From Pseudomonadota bacterium (GTDB lineage Bacteria > Pseudomonadota > Gammaproteobacteria > Xanthomonadales > Xanthomonadaceae): a stretch of 54,366 bases of DNA. The translations under genes were made by a program, and so were the position numbers. A model generated the notes under the pieces. That model did no database searches. It was not told where the DNA came from and was given only the letters and a program-made list of their open reading frames with translations. The stretch's first letter is position 1. Every line of letters begins with the position of its first letter. Below, in pieces: positions 8,266 through 16,716 of the stretch. Location: the NCBI GenBank assembly GCA_023390905.1, contig JAEWBY010000078.1:1-54366 (forward strand). The letters are read 5' to 3'.

Positions 8266-8582
8266 GCGTGCTGACCACGCCCGATGGCCGCTACATCGTC
8301 GTGCGTGGTCGCCTCTGGCGCGCAAGCAATCCGGAACTGGATGCGCACGAGCGCACACGATGGACCCATCGGCTGATGCACGCACGCAGGCGAGTCGGCA
8401 TTGCATTGCGTGCGGGTGATGCCGCGGCCCTGCGAAGCGCACGCGCCGAAGCGAACGACTGCAAAGTGGCACTGGGTGAACGCGGCCACGTGTGGTGGAA
8501 CGATGGCGCGCCGGATTTCAATCGCCGGCTCGTGCGCAATACGCCGTACGCCGAGTGGTTCGATAGTCTGTCGCGCAACTAG
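8262..8582 (+). CDS. Conserved hypothetical protein coupled to mpg (106 aa)
   Basis: Begins at an ATG overlapping the mpg stop codon by four nt. The protein opens with TTPDGRYIVVRGRLWRASNP, followed by an Arg/Ala-rich, probably helical middle and a VWWNDGAPDFNRRLVRNTPY segment. No signal peptide, metal motif or known enzyme motif is visible. I have an impression of similar small proteins in other proteobacteria but cannot name a family. Coupling to mpg suggests a link to alkylation repair or a shared stress response. This is inference from position only. Confidence 0.75.
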   Translation: MSVLTTPDGRYIVVRGRLWRASNPELDAHERTRWTHRLMHARRRVGIALRAGDAAALRSARAEANDCKVALGERGHVWWNDGAPDFNRRLVRNTPYAEWFDSLSRN

Positions 8583-8800
8583 TGCGAACAGCGCAAGTAG
8601 GGCGTGCCGTGGCGTCCTTCGGAGGCGCCCGGCTGTACTTCGGGATCATTGCGTTCGTCGCTGCTGCGCTTGCCGTACTGCTCGCCGGCGCCGGCCGGTT
8701 GGTCCGGCGCGCGGCGGCGGTCTTCCTGCTCCCGGGTATTGGAACCGAGGTTGTTCGATCCCGCATCGGGAAGTTCATCAGGGGTCTTCTGGCTCATCAT
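8579..8800 (-). CDS. Small, probably disordered hypothetical protein (73 aa)
   Basis: Opens with MMSQKTPDELPDAGSNNLGS and is rich in Asp, Glu, Gly, Gln and Pro with almost no hydrophobic core, as in stress-associated disordered proteins. Either of two adjacent ATGs (8800, 8797) could be used. Its end overlaps the end of the convergent gene at 8262-8582 by four nt. The frame continues upstream to 8971, but that part is Pro/Arg-rich and not convincing. Evidence is amino-acid character only. Confidence 0.5.
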   Translation of the reverse strand: MMSQKTPDELPDAGSNNLGSNTREQEDRRRAPDQPAGAGEQYGKRSSDERNDPEVQPGASEGRHGTPYLRCSH

Positions 8801-8934
8801 GGGGACTCGCGGGATTTGCCGCCACACTAGTACGCGGCCGGTCAACGCCGCGTCTGCGCGGCCCGCCACTGGTCTGTATTTGCGTCTGAAACGACCGCCC
8901 GCAGGTGCGGGCGGCCCTGCGTCACCCCAAGAAC

Positions 8935-9194
8935 TCAGGGGTCCGGGAACGTAATGGGCCCTTGCGGACACGCCGGACCGATCGTCTCCACGAAATACGG
9001 CGAGGTATCACCGACGATCTGCCATCCGTCCGATCCGCTGTAGCTCGGACACGGCAACCATGCTTCGCCGATCAACTCCTGCTTGGCGGCGGTTGCGTAA
9101 TACATCCTGTAGAGCGAATTGGACTGGTAACGCCCTGCATGGGCGGCCCCTGCGATCCCAGTGCAACGCATGCACCCACGAACAGTTTCCTCAT
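8935..9194 (-). pseudogene. Small secreted protein (possibly DUF6289-like) with a frameshift in the signal peptide
   Basis: The ATG at 9194 has an AAGGAG ribosome-binding site and starts MRKLFVGACVALG, then the frame drifts. Shifting one base at the GGG run (plus-strand CCC at 9157-9159) continues the signal as IAGAAHAG with an AHA cleavage site. It then reads a compact Cys-containing domain (YYATAAKQELIGEAWLPC, then SDGWQIVG and a final Cys near the C-terminus) ending at 8935. The restored protein is about 86 aa. The pattern resembles the DUF6289 family of small exported proteins, recalled rather than searched. Sequencing error or a true lesion are both possible. Confidence 0.65.
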
Positions 9195-9300
9195 CGTGAC
9201 AACTCCTTGTGTTGGGAACGCCTTCATGGCGTTCGCAGCCGGCCTATCGCCTTCCGGGCGCCCATACTATGCTTGCCCTTCCCGACTCGAGGAACACTGC

Positions 9301-9774
9301 ATGCGGCGCGGACTTTTCGCATTGATGGCGATCGCTTCGATACTGCTGGGAGCGTGCAGCGGCGGTCCGGTGCGGCGCGTGTCCGAGCCGGCCGCGAGCA
9401 TCCAGCAACTGACCGTGCATGCCAACGGGAGCTGGTCGGTGGATCTGCGTCTGCAGAACTACAGCAGCATCCCGATGCGGTTCGACCGCGTGAGCCTGGC
9501 GGTGGACGTGGACGGCCAGTCGGCCGGTACGTTGACGGCGGCCCCCGCGCTGTCGATCGGGCCCGAATCGGCCGACGTGGTCACCGTGCCGTTCCAGCCC
9601 AACCCGGAAGCCCGGCTGGTGCTGGCCGATGCCTTGTCCGGACGGCGCACGCTGGGTTACCACCTGAAAGGATCGGTTACCGCCACCCCCGAGGAAGGCA
9701 AGCCGCGCGACTTCGAGATCACCGGGCAGAGTGGCCTCAACCCGGTACCCGGCCTGGACGGCGTGCTGCGCTGA
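9301..9774 (+). CDS. LEA14-like (LEA type 2) lipoprotein (157 aa)
   Basis: Starts MRRGLFALMAIASILLGACS with a lipobox (LGAC, Cys at residue 19), so it is probably anchored in the outer membrane. The mature part has the beta-sandwich character of LEA type 2/WHy domains: WSVDLRLQNYSSIPMRFDRV, followed by VDGQSAGTL and ending in GLNPVPGLDGVLR. Such bacterial proteins are associated with stress and desiccation, but the exact role is unknown. The ATG at 9301 is chosen because it opens the signal peptide; the upstream frame extension is not protein-like. A strong terminator follows. Confidence 0.82.
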   Translation: MRRGLFALMAIASILLGACSGGPVRRVSEPAASIQQLTVHANGSWSVDLRLQNYSSIPMRFDRVSLAVDVDGQSAGTLTAAPALSIGPESADVVTVPFQPNPEARLVLADALSGRRTLGYHLKGSVTATPEEGKPRDFEITGQSGLNPVPGLDGVLR

Positions 9775-9794
9775 ACCGTGCATCGAGCGTTTCG

Positions 9795-9818
9795 ACGGCC
9801 CCCTCGGGGGCCGTTTTC
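9795..9818 (+). terminator. Intrinsic terminator after the LEA14-like gene
   Basis: A nine-base-pair ACGGCCCCC / GGGGGCCGT stem with a two-base nominal loop, followed by TTTT. Confidence 0.88.
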
Positions 9819-9895
9819 ATTGGGCGATGCCGCGGCTGCGCGCCACCATACGCCGTAGTATCCTGACCGTTCCTGCCAACCGGTCGCCCGTGTCC

Positions 9896-11686
9896 ATGAG
9901 TACTTATCGCGCCCCGCTCACCGATCTCCGCTTCGCCCTGTATGACGTGCTGGATGTCGAACCCCTGTTCGCACGCCTGGGTTATCCGGAAGCGACCCGC
10001 GACCTGCTCGACGCGGTGCTCGATGAGGCCGCGCGCTTCAGCGAAACCGTGCTCGCACCGCTGAACAGCGTGGGCGACGAAATCGGCTCGACCTTCGACA
10101 AGGCCACGCAGTCGGTCACCACGCCGCCCGGCTTCAAGGCCGCGTACGAGCAGTTCACCGAAGGCGGCTGGACCGGGCTGACGGCCTCGCCCGATTTCGG
10201 CGGGCAGGGCCTGCCTCACGTCATGGGCGTGCCGCTCAACGAGATGGTCAATGCCGCGAATCTGGCCTGGGGCAATTTCCCGCTGCTCTCGCACGGCGCG
10301 GTGGAAGCACTGAAGCAGCATGGCCAGCCGTGGCAACAGGAAGTTTTCCTCAAGCCGCTGGTCGAAGGCCGCTGGACCGGCACGATGTGCCTGACCGAGC
10401 CGCATTGCGGTACGGATCTGGGCCTGCTCAAGACGCGCGCCGAACCGAACGCCGATGGGAGTTATTCCATCACCGGCACCAAGATCTTCATCACCGCCGG
10501 CGAGCACGATCTGACCGACAACATCGTGCATCTGGTGCTGGCGAAGTTGCCGGATGCACCCGCCGGCGCGAAGGGCATCTCGCTGTTCGTCACGCCGAAG
10601 TTCAAGGTGGATCGGGATGGCAACGTGGGCGAGCGCAACGCGCTGCACTGCGGGTCGATCGAACACAAGATGGGCATCAAGGGGTCGGTGACCTGCGTGA
10701 TGAACTTCGACGGCGCACAGGGCTACCTCGTCGGCGAACTGCACAAGGGCCTGCAGGCAATGTTCACCATGATGAACACCGCGCGCCTGGGCGTGGGTTT
10801 GCAGGGCTTGGCGCTGAGCGAGCGCGCCTACCAGAATGCGGTGCGCTATGCGCGGGAACGGTTGCAGACGCGCTCGCTGAGCGGCCCGAAGTTTCCGGAG
10901 AAGCCGGCCGATCCGATCATCGTGCATCCGGACGTGCGCCGGATGCTGCTGACGGTGAAATCGCTGGTGGAAGGCAGCCGCCTGCTCGCCCTGCACGCCG
11001 GGACGCTGATCGACATCGCGCATCATTCCCCGGATCCGGCCGAGCGCGAGCGCGCAGACACGCTGGTGAGCTTCCTGACACCCATTTCCAAGGCGTGCCA
11101 GACCGAATGGGGCATCGAGAACACCTACCACGCGCTGCAGTGTTTCGGAGGCCATGGCTACATCCATGAGCACGGCATGGAACAGCTCGCACGCGATGCG
11201 CGCATCACCACGCTGTACGAAGGCACGACGGGCATCCAGGCGCTGGATCTGATGGGACGCAAGACCGCGGCCACCCAGGGCGCCGGGCTGAAGATTTTCC
11301 TCGCCGAGATCGAAACCTTCCTGCGCGCGAACGAAGGCAACGCCGCCATCGCCGAGTTCATCGCGCCGCTGCGTGAAAAGACCGGCGAATGGGCCGCCCT
11401 CACCCGCGAGATCCTCCAGCGCGCGAGCCAGGATCCGGAGGAAATCGGAGCCGCCAGCTACGACTACCTGTTCTATTCGGGCTATGTGACGCTGGCGTAC
11501 TGGTGGGCGCGCAGCGTGGCCAGTGCCGAAGCCTCCGCGCAGAGCGAAGCGTTCAAGCAGGGCAAGCGCGAAACGGCGCAGTTCTACTTCGCCCGCATCC
11601 TGCCGCGCACGCTGATGCATGCCAGCGCAATCCGCTCCGGTGCCGCGCCGCTGATGGCCATGGCCGCCGAACGCTTCGGCGACTGA
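9896..11686 (+). CDS. Acyl-CoA dehydrogenase with C-terminal extension (596 aa)
   Basis: Flavoenzyme oxidising acyl-CoA to enoyl-CoA in fatty-acid beta-oxidation or a related pathway. The 596 aa length is that of the long bacterial class with an extra C-terminal helical domain. Visible features are MCLTEPHCGTDLGLLKTRA (FAD/substrate region), ITGTKIFITAGEHDLTDN, MNTARLGVGLQGLALSERAY, the CFGGHGYIHEHGMEQLARD flavin motif and ITTLYEGTTGIQALDLMGRK. The last two contain the usual catalytic and flavin contacts. The start is the ATG at 9896 (MSTYRAPLTDLRF). It stands alone between terminator-like hairpins, so substrate chain length cannot be inferred from context. Confidence 0.93.
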   Translation: MSTYRAPLTDLRFALYDVLDVEPLFARLGYPEATRDLLDAVLDEAARFSETVLAPLNSVGDEIGSTFDKATQSVTTPPGFKAAYEQFTEGGWTGLTASPDFGGQGLPHVMGVPLNEMVNAANLAWGNFPLLSHGAVEALKQHGQPWQQEVFLKPLVEGRWTGTMCLTEPHCGTDLGLLKTRAEPNADGSYSITGTKIFITAGEHDLTDNIVHLVLAKLPDAPAGAKGISLFVTPKFKVDRDGNVGERNALHCGSIEHKMGIKGSVTCVMNFDGAQGYLVGELHKGLQAMFTMMNTARLGVGLQGLALSERAYQNAVRYARERLQTRSLSGPKFPEKPADPIIVHPDVRRMLLTVKSLVEGSRLLALHAGTLIDIAHHSPDPAERERADTLVSFLTPISKACQTEWGIENTYHALQCFGGHGYIHEHGMEQLARDARITTLYEGTTGIQALDLMGRKTAATQGAGLKIFLAEIETFLRANEGNAAIAEFIAPLREKTGEWAALTREILQRASQDPEEIGAASYDYLFYSGYVTLAYWWARSVASAEASAQSEAFKQGKRETAQFYFARILPRTLMHASAIRSGAAPLMAMAAERFGD

Positions 11687-11696
11687 GTGCGGCATG

Positions 11697-11717
11697 ACGG
11701 GGCGAACATCGCCCCGT
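11697..11717. terminator. Hairpin after acyl-CoA dehydrogenase, possible terminator
   Basis: Perfect ACGGGGCGA / TCGCCCCGT stem with loop ACA, 11 nt past the stop codon. No T tract follows, so termination is uncertain. Confidence 0.45.
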
Positions 11718-11781
11718 CCAAAACCCCGGTCGATGGCACCGCTATCCAAACTGTCATCGATGGGGTATAAGCTGAATCCCC

Positions 11782-12432
11782 ATGGAAGCAGACCCAGCTC
11801 AGCTTCATCTGGTGGATACCGACGGCGCGTCCGCAGCGGCAGCCGCGACCGCACTCTCTCCGTCCCGCTTCACGCCGCGCCTGCTCTCGCTAGATGCGCA
11901 CGGACGGGTTCTGGACTGGATCAACTGGCAGGACGCGACTTGTCTCTACGCGCGTGGGGCGGTGGCGTGGACGCTGGGCGATCCCTGCCTGCGGGTCCAC
12001 GGCGGAACCTGCCGGCTGACCGGAGAGCAGAGCGTGATCGAACTGCATCCGATCGTCGCTTCGCGCGGACATGCACGCGCCCACGCGCTATCGCCGACGC
12101 CGACGCTGACCAATACCGCGCTGTTCGCGCGCGATGCCTATCTCTGCCTGTATTGCGGGCAGGATTTCAGCCGCCAGCACCTCACCCGCGATCACGTGCT
12201 GCCCTTGTCCAAGGGCGGGCGCGACATCTGGGAAAACGTGGTCAGCGCCTGCTTCCACTGCAACTCGCGCAAGAGCAACCGCACGCCGCAGCAGGCCAAC
12301 ATGCCGCTGCTCGCGGTGCCGTATCGGCCGAGCTGGATCGAGCACCTCATCCTGTCCAACCGCAACATCCTGGCCGACCAGATGGCCTTCCTGAAGGCCC
12401 AGTTGCCCAAGCGTTCCAAGCTCTCTGCCTGA
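11782..12432 (+). CDS. HNH endonuclease domain protein (216 aa)
   Basis: Contains a complete HNH/zinc-ribbon module at about residues 120-175: a CLYCG pair, LTRDHVLPLSKGGRDIWENV with the catalytic His in RDHV, and CFHCNSRKSN as the second Cys pair. The N-terminal half is less conserved but contains RLLSLDAHGRVLDWINWQDA. This two-part arrangement is widespread as a stand-alone chromosomal HNH protein in Proteobacteria and is not tied to restriction genes here. Substrate and role are unknown. It ends 100 nt before dxs, with a terminator between them. Confidence 0.9.
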   Translation: MEADPAQLHLVDTDGASAAAAATALSPSRFTPRLLSLDAHGRVLDWINWQDATCLYARGAVAWTLGDPCLRVHGGTCRLTGEQSVIELHPIVASRGHARAHALSPTPTLTNTALFARDAYLCLYCGQDFSRQHLTRDHVLPLSKGGRDIWENVVSACFHCNSRKSNRTPQQANMPLLAVPYRPSWIEHLILSNRNILADQMAFLKAQLPKRSKLSA

Positions 12433-12439
12433 ACGGCAG

Positions 12440-12458
12440 CCGCGCGATGCGCGGTTTT
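12440..12458 (+). terminator. Terminator between the HNH gene and dxs
   Basis: CCGCGC-GAT-GCGCGG hairpin followed by TTTT. Confidence 0.8.
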
Positions 12459-12531
12459 GCGGTCGTTTTCCGCCCTGCCTCGCGCCGGCTTCACGCAGTT
12501 CGCTTGCCCCATTTCACGCAAGAGGGGGAAA

Positions 12532-14466
12532 ATGGCGGTTCAGAAGAAAGCACAGCCGATGATCGACGCCGCCCGCTATCCCCGCCTTTCCCGCATCGAG
12601 ACGCCCGCCGACCTGCGCCGGTTCGACGAGTCCGAACTCCCGGCGATCGCCGAGGAACTGCGTGGCTACCTGATCGAATCCGTCGGCAAGAGCGGCGGAC
12701 ACTTCGGCGCCGGCCTAGGCGTGATCGAACTGACCGTGGCGCTGCACTACCTCTACGAGACGCCGGTGGATCGGCTGGTGTGGGATGTCGGCCACCAGTG
12801 CTATCCGCACAAGATCCTCACCGGTCGCCGCGATCAGATCCACACGGTCAAGCAGAAGGATGGCGTCGCGCCGTTCCCCAAGCGCGAAGAGAGCGAGTAC
12901 GACACCTTCGGCGTGGGTCATTCCTCGACGTCGATTTCCGCCGCGCTCGGCATGGCCATCGCGCTCGCGCAGAAAGGTGACGATCGCAAGGTCGTGGCCA
13001 TCATCGGTGACGGGGCGATGACCGCCGGCATGGCCTTCGAAGCGCTCAACCACGCCGGTGGCATGGAGCCCGAGCCGAACCTGCTGGTCATCCTCAACGA
13101 CAACCAGATGTCGATCTCGGAAAACGTCGGTGGCCTGACCAAGATGCTCGGCCGGCTGAGCAGCAGCCAGACGCTCAACGCGCTGCGCGAAGGCGGAAAG
13201 AAACTGCTGGGCGACAAGCGCAAGCCGCCGGCGCGCTTCATGCGCCGATGGGAAGAACACTGGAAGGGCATGTTCGTCCCGTCCACGCTGTTCGAGCAGA
13301 TGGGCTTCCATTACACCGGCCCGATCGACGGCCACAACGTCGAAGCGCTGGTCGGAGCGCTGAAGACGCTGAAGAAGCTCAAGGGTCCGCAACTGCTGCA
13401 TATCCTGACCACCAAGGGCAAAGGCTACGAACTGGCCGAGGGTGATCAGATCGGCTATCACGCGGTCGGTCCGTTCGATCCGCAGAAGGGGCTGGTCAGC
13501 AAGGGCGGCGCGAAGAAGCCCACCTACACCGACATCTTCGGCGACTGGCTCTGCGACATGGCGGCGGTCGAGCCGCGCCTGCAGGGCATCACGCCGGCGA
13601 TGCGCGAAGGATCGGGACTGGTGCGCTTCAGCAAGGAATATCCCGGTCGCTATTTCGACGTGGCAATCGCCGAGCAGCATGCGGTCACGCTGGCCGCGGG
13701 CATGGCGTGCGAAGGCGGCAAGCCGGTGGTGGCGATCTATTCCACGTTCCTGCAGCGCGGCTATGACCAGCTGGTGCACGATGTGGCGATCCAGAACCTG
13801 GACGTGCTGTTCGCGATCGATCGCGGCGGCGTGGTCGGCCCCGACGGCGCCACGCACGCGGGCAATCTGGACCTGAGCTACCTGCGCTGCGTGCCCAACT
13901 TGGTCGTGATGGCGCCGGCCGACGAGAACGAATGCCGCCAGATGCTCAGCACCGGCTATCACTTCGCAGGTCCTGCGGCCGTGCGCTATCCGCGCGGCAC
14001 TGGTCCCGGCGTGGCGATCGCCCAGGATCTGGCGACCCTGCCGATCGGCAAGGCCGAACTGCGATCACGCGGCAACGCGGTCGCGATCCTCGCGTTCGGC
14101 TCGACGGTCGCCGCGGCCGAACAGGTCGGCCATGCACTGGGCCTGACGGTGGTCAACATGCGTTTCATCAAACCGCTGGATCGCAACCTCGTGCTTGAAC
14201 TGGCAGGTACGCATCAGGGTTTTGTCACCGTCGAAGACAACGTGGTGATGGGTGGCGCGGGCTCCGGCGTGGCCGAACTGCTCAATGCGGAAGGCATCGC
14301 GTTGCCGGTCTTGCACCTGGGCCTGCCGGACGAGTTCCAGCATCACGCCAGTCGCGAGGATCTGCTGGCCGAAGCCGGCATCGACGCAGCCGGCATCCAG
14401 TCCGCCATCCTGCGCCGCTGGCCGCAACTGGCGGCGAAGAACCCGCCGTTGAGCGCGGCGGGCTGA
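12532..14466 (+). CDS. dxs: 1-deoxy-D-xylulose-5-phosphate synthase
   Basis: Thiamine-diphosphate enzyme condensing pyruvate and glyceraldehyde 3-phosphate, the first step of the MEP isoprenoid pathway. Landmarks are GKSGGHFGAGLGVIELTVAL, DVGHQCYPHKILTGR, the ThDP motif GDGAMTAGMAFEALNHAG followed by ILNDNQMSIS, and the transketolase pyrimidine domain with DVAIAEQHAVTLAAGMA. The C-terminal VTVEDN segment is present. The ATG at 12532 follows a GAGGGGG ribosome-binding stretch and gives 644 aa. An internal ATG at 12559 (MIDAARYPRLS) is a possible alternative. The gene stands alone, without ispA or xseB beside it. Confidence 0.96.
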   Translation: MAVQKKAQPMIDAARYPRLSRIETPADLRRFDESELPAIAEELRGYLIESVGKSGGHFGAGLGVIELTVALHYLYETPVDRLVWDVGHQCYPHKILTGRRDQIHTVKQKDGVAPFPKREESEYDTFGVGHSSTSISAALGMAIALAQKGDDRKVVAIIGDGAMTAGMAFEALNHAGGMEPEPNLLVILNDNQMSISENVGGLTKMLGRLSSSQTLNALREGGKKLLGDKRKPPARFMRRWEEHWKGMFVPSTLFEQMGFHYTGPIDGHNVEALVGALKTLKKLKGPQLLHILTTKGKGYELAEGDQIGYHAVGPFDPQKGLVSKGGAKKPTYTDIFGDWLCDMAAVEPRLQGITPAMREGSGLVRFSKEYPGRYFDVAIAEQHAVTLAAGMACEGGKPVVAIYSTFLQRGYDQLVHDVAIQNLDVLFAIDRGGVVGPDGATHAGNLDLSYLRCVPNLVVMAPADENECRQMLSTGYHFAGPAAVRYPRGTGPGVAIAQDLATLPIGKAELRSRGNAVAILAFGSTVAAAEQVGHALGLTVVNMRFIKPLDRNLVLELAGTHQGFVTVEDNVVMGGAGSGVAELLNAEGIALPVLHLGLPDEFQHHASREDLLAEAGIDAAGIQSAILRRWPQLAAKNPPLSAAG

Positions 14467-14538
14467 GCTCGCACACCGCATCCGCCAGCGCGGCGGCGTT
14501 CGCGTGGGCCGGATGCGCCACGCGCATCGCGCGGCGTT

Positions 14539-15594
14539 CTACTCGGGCGCTTCGATGACATAGCCGCGCTGCTGCAGCCGGGACAGGTACCCATCCGGCT
14601 TGAGCAGTTCGCTGATGCCCACGGTCGCAAAGCTGATGCGGCTTTCCTGCAACGCCTGTTCGGCATGGCTCAGCCATTGGGTGCGCACGCGGGCATCGAT
14701 ATCGGTGAGCCCGCGCTTGCGCGCGAGATCGGTATCGAACCACGCCGACAGGCAGGCCGATTGCTGCGCTTCGGCCGGCAGACTGCGCAGGGCCGCCACG
14801 TCGCCCACGGCCCAGGCATTGGCGCGTTCGGCAAGCTGCGGCAATTCGAATTCGATGCGATCCAGCGTGCGGTTGAAGCAGACCAGGTCCTGCGCTTTCA
14901 GTCGCTCGGCGCGGAAATCGGCGATAGCCTGCTTCGGGTCCTCGATCTTCAACTCCAGCACCGTCGGCGTGCGCTTCATCCGCCGCTTCTTCAGTGCATC
15001 CTCGATCACGGGGCCGACCACGTCGCGCTCGCCCAAGCCGGAGCGCGAGAGTGCCTCCTGATAAAGCTGGAACGCCGCGATGATCGGGCGCTTCTTCTCG
15101 ATCCCGCCATCGCGTCCCAGGTAGCGCTGTTTCAGCCGCGACCAGCGTGCGTAGGTGTCCGCCGGCAGAACCTCCTGCAAGCGTTGGCCCTCCGGATTCT
15201 TGGCCGCTTTCAGTGCCGAAGGCAGCAGCCACAGCCCACGGAAGAATCCGACGTCCGCATCGACGGTCACGCCCGGCGGACCGAGCACGCGGTCGGCCAG
15301 TTGCAGCACTTGCCGCACTTCCTCCGAGCGCCAGTCCATCCCGGCCGGCAGCGGTGATTGCGTTCCGAGAATGTAGAGCACGTGCTCGCCACTGCGTACA
15401 CGCCACAGACCGGGGCCGGGCTGCACGCCGCTGACGATCACGGTGTCCATTTCGCGAATCGGCGCGGCATCGTGCGCCGGTGGCATCTCGACGGTCGCGC
15501 CATGGCTAGCGGTTTGCTGGGCCATGGCCATGAATGGCAGTCCGCACGCCACCAGTGCCGCCACAAAACCCACCACGCGATTGCGCATCGCCAC
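14539..15594 (-). CDS. TraB/GumN family protein, exported (351 aa)
   Basis: Starts with a signal peptide (MAMRNRVVGFVAALVACG... with an AMA cleavage region). The mature part shows TraB/GumN hallmarks: GLWRVRSGEHVLYILGTQSP near the N-terminus (family form LWRV..g...yLlGT.H), VLELKIEDPKQAIADF in the middle, and ISFATVGISELLKPDGYLSR at the end (family form faAVGAGHL.G..GL). The usual GTxH His is replaced (GTQS) and the last GAxHL is replaced by GISEL. These are the presumed metal or catalytic positions of the Tiki/TraB fold, so activity may be lost. The biological role is unknown. Confidence 0.83.
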   Translation of the reverse strand: MAMRNRVVGFVAALVACGLPFMAMAQQTASHGATVEMPPAHDAAPIREMDTVIVSGVQPGPGLWRVRSGEHVLYILGTQSPLPAGMDWRSEEVRQVLQLADRVLGPPGVTVDADVGFFRGLWLLPSALKAAKNPEGQRLQEVLPADTYARWSRLKQRYLGRDGGIEKKRPIIAAFQLYQEALSRSGLGERDVVGPVIEDALKKRRMKRTPTVLELKIEDPKQAIADFRAERLKAQDLVCFNRTLDRIEFELPQLAERANAWAVGDVAALRSLPAEAQQSACLSAWFDTDLARKRGLTDIDARVRTQWLSHAEQALQESRISFATVGISELLKPDGYLSRLQQRGYVIEAPE

Positions 15595-15647
15595 GCTCCA
15601 GATTCTGATGATCGGCGTTCCGACCGCACGCCGCGGCGGCGAGTTCC

Positions 15648-16118
15648 TCAGGCGACGCGGCCGCCTGCTTCGCGCAGGTGCTGCGCGGTTTCGCTGTCAT
15701 GCTCGAGCAACTGGAATCCCTTCCACGCGAATCCGGGTGAAACCGAGCAATCCATCAGCGTGTAATCGCCCAGACTGCGCGCGCTCTGCCAGATGCCGGC
15801 CTGCACGACCTGCACCTGTTGCCCGCCACGCGCGGACGTGTCCAGTTGCGTACGGCTGAGGGTCCGCGTGTCCGGGTCGAACATGGACAGTTCCAGCGGG
15901 CTGCCTTCGCTCCAGTCCCAGATCTCCGTGGCATCCACCCGATGCCATCGGCTGACGACGCCGCCCACCATCAGGAACTTGATCGCCGTGAGCGTGGGCC
16001 GCTCGATCCCGTTGACCTCGGTGCGCTTGCTGGCCTCGTAGATGCGACGGAAATAGCCGCCCTCCGGATGCGGAGCCAGGTCCAGGGTGCGAATCAGTTC
16101 TTCGGCGCGCGGATGCAT
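15648..16118 (-). CDS. Cupin, DUF985 family (156 aa)
   Basis: Small cupin of the DUF985 (YML079w-like) family. Starting at the ATG at 16118 it reads MHPRAEELIRTLDLAPHPEGGYFRRIY, with the family's HPEGGYFR signature. Next come AIKFLMVGGVVSRWHRVDATEIWDW and LELSMFDPD, and then the second cupin motif around QLLEHDSE near the C-terminus. It may be a sugar epimerase-like or small-molecule binding protein; the ligand is unknown. An upstream start at 16166 adds a hydrophobic stretch but overlaps the tRNA-Pro terminator region and is less likely. Confidence 0.88.
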   Translation of the reverse strand: MHPRAEELIRTLDLAPHPEGGYFRRIYEASKRTEVNGIERPTLTAIKFLMVGGVVSRWHRVDATEIWDWSEGSPLELSMFDPDTRTLSRTQLDTSARGGQQVQVVQAGIWQSARSLGDYTLMDCSVSPGFAWKGFQLLEHDSETAQHLREAGGRVA

Positions 16119-16160
16119 GCGACGTACTAGACACGAGCCCGCTACAAACGGCAACCCCGA

Positions 16161-16193
16161 CAACAATCAGCCCGCGACTGCGGGCTGATTGTT
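16161..16193 (-). terminator. Terminator downstream of tRNA-Pro
   Basis: Long stem AACAATCAGCCCGC / GCGGGCTGATTGTT with a four-base loop. It follows the 3' end of the minus-strand tRNA-Pro. The T tract is weak, but the stem is very stable. Confidence 0.65.
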
Positions 16194-16202
16194 CTTGCGG
16201 GT

Positions 16203-16279
16203 TGGTCGGGGTAGCCGGATTCGAACCGACGACCACCAGTCCCCCAGACTGGTGCGCTACCAGGCTGCGCTATACCCCG
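16203..16279 (-). tRNA. tRNA-Pro (anticodon GGG)
   Basis: A 77-nt cloverleaf with an acceptor CGGGGTA stem and encoded CCA. The anticodon stem CCAGT/ACTGG encloses CTGGGGG with GGG as anticodon. It follows the merR-type gene of the pheST-ihfA operon, the usual order in Xanthomonadales. Confidence 0.96.
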
Positions 16280-16359
16280 AATCCTGGAAACACGGCCGCG
16301 CGAGGCGGTCGTTGATTATAGCGGCAAGCTCGCTGCCATTCCTACTGCCGGGCCGTGCC

Positions 16360-16716
16360 TCAGCGGCGCAGCAAGTGCAGGATTTCCTCCAGCTCCATGC
16401 GAACCTGCCGCACGATCTGGTTGCTCAGCGCCGATTCCTGCTTGGCGCCCTCGCCTTCCAGGCGCAGGCGCGCACCGCCGATCGTGTAGCCCTGTTCGTA
16501 CAGCAGGCTGCGGATCTGGCGGACCATGAGCACGTCATGGCGCTGGTAATAGCGGCGGTTGCCGCGGCGCTTGGCGGGCTCGAGGCTGGGGAATTCGGTT
16601 TCCCAATAGCGCAGCACGTGCGGCTTGACGTCGCACAGCTCGCTGACCTCACCGATGGTGAAGTAGCGCTTCGCCGGAATCGGCGGAAGTTCGCGATTAC
16701 TGCCCGGATCCAGCAT
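16360..16716 (-). CDS. MerR family transcriptional regulator (118 aa)
   Basis: An N-terminal MerR winged helix-turn-helix is clear: YFTIGEVSELCDVKPHVLRYWETEFPSLEP, then RRGNRRYYQRHDVLMVRQIRSLLYEQGYTI. The C-terminal part is a short coiled coil without Cys, so this is not a metal or thiol sensor. The ATG at 16716 overlaps the end of ihfA by 20 nt, indicating cotranscription with pheST-ihfA. The same MerR gene follows ihfA in many beta- and gammaproteobacteria, where its target is generally not known. Confidence 0.93.
   Translation of the reverse strand: MLDPGSNRELPPIPAKRYFTIGEVSELCDVKPHVLRYWETEFPSLEPAKRRGNRRYYQRHDVLMVRQIRSLLYEQGYTIGGARLRLEGEGAKQESALSNQIVRQVRMELEEILHLLRR

Noticed and set aside
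9737..11854. Open minus-strand frame of 705 codons over the acyl-CoA dehydrogenase
   Set aside because: Shadow of a complete, recognisable gene.
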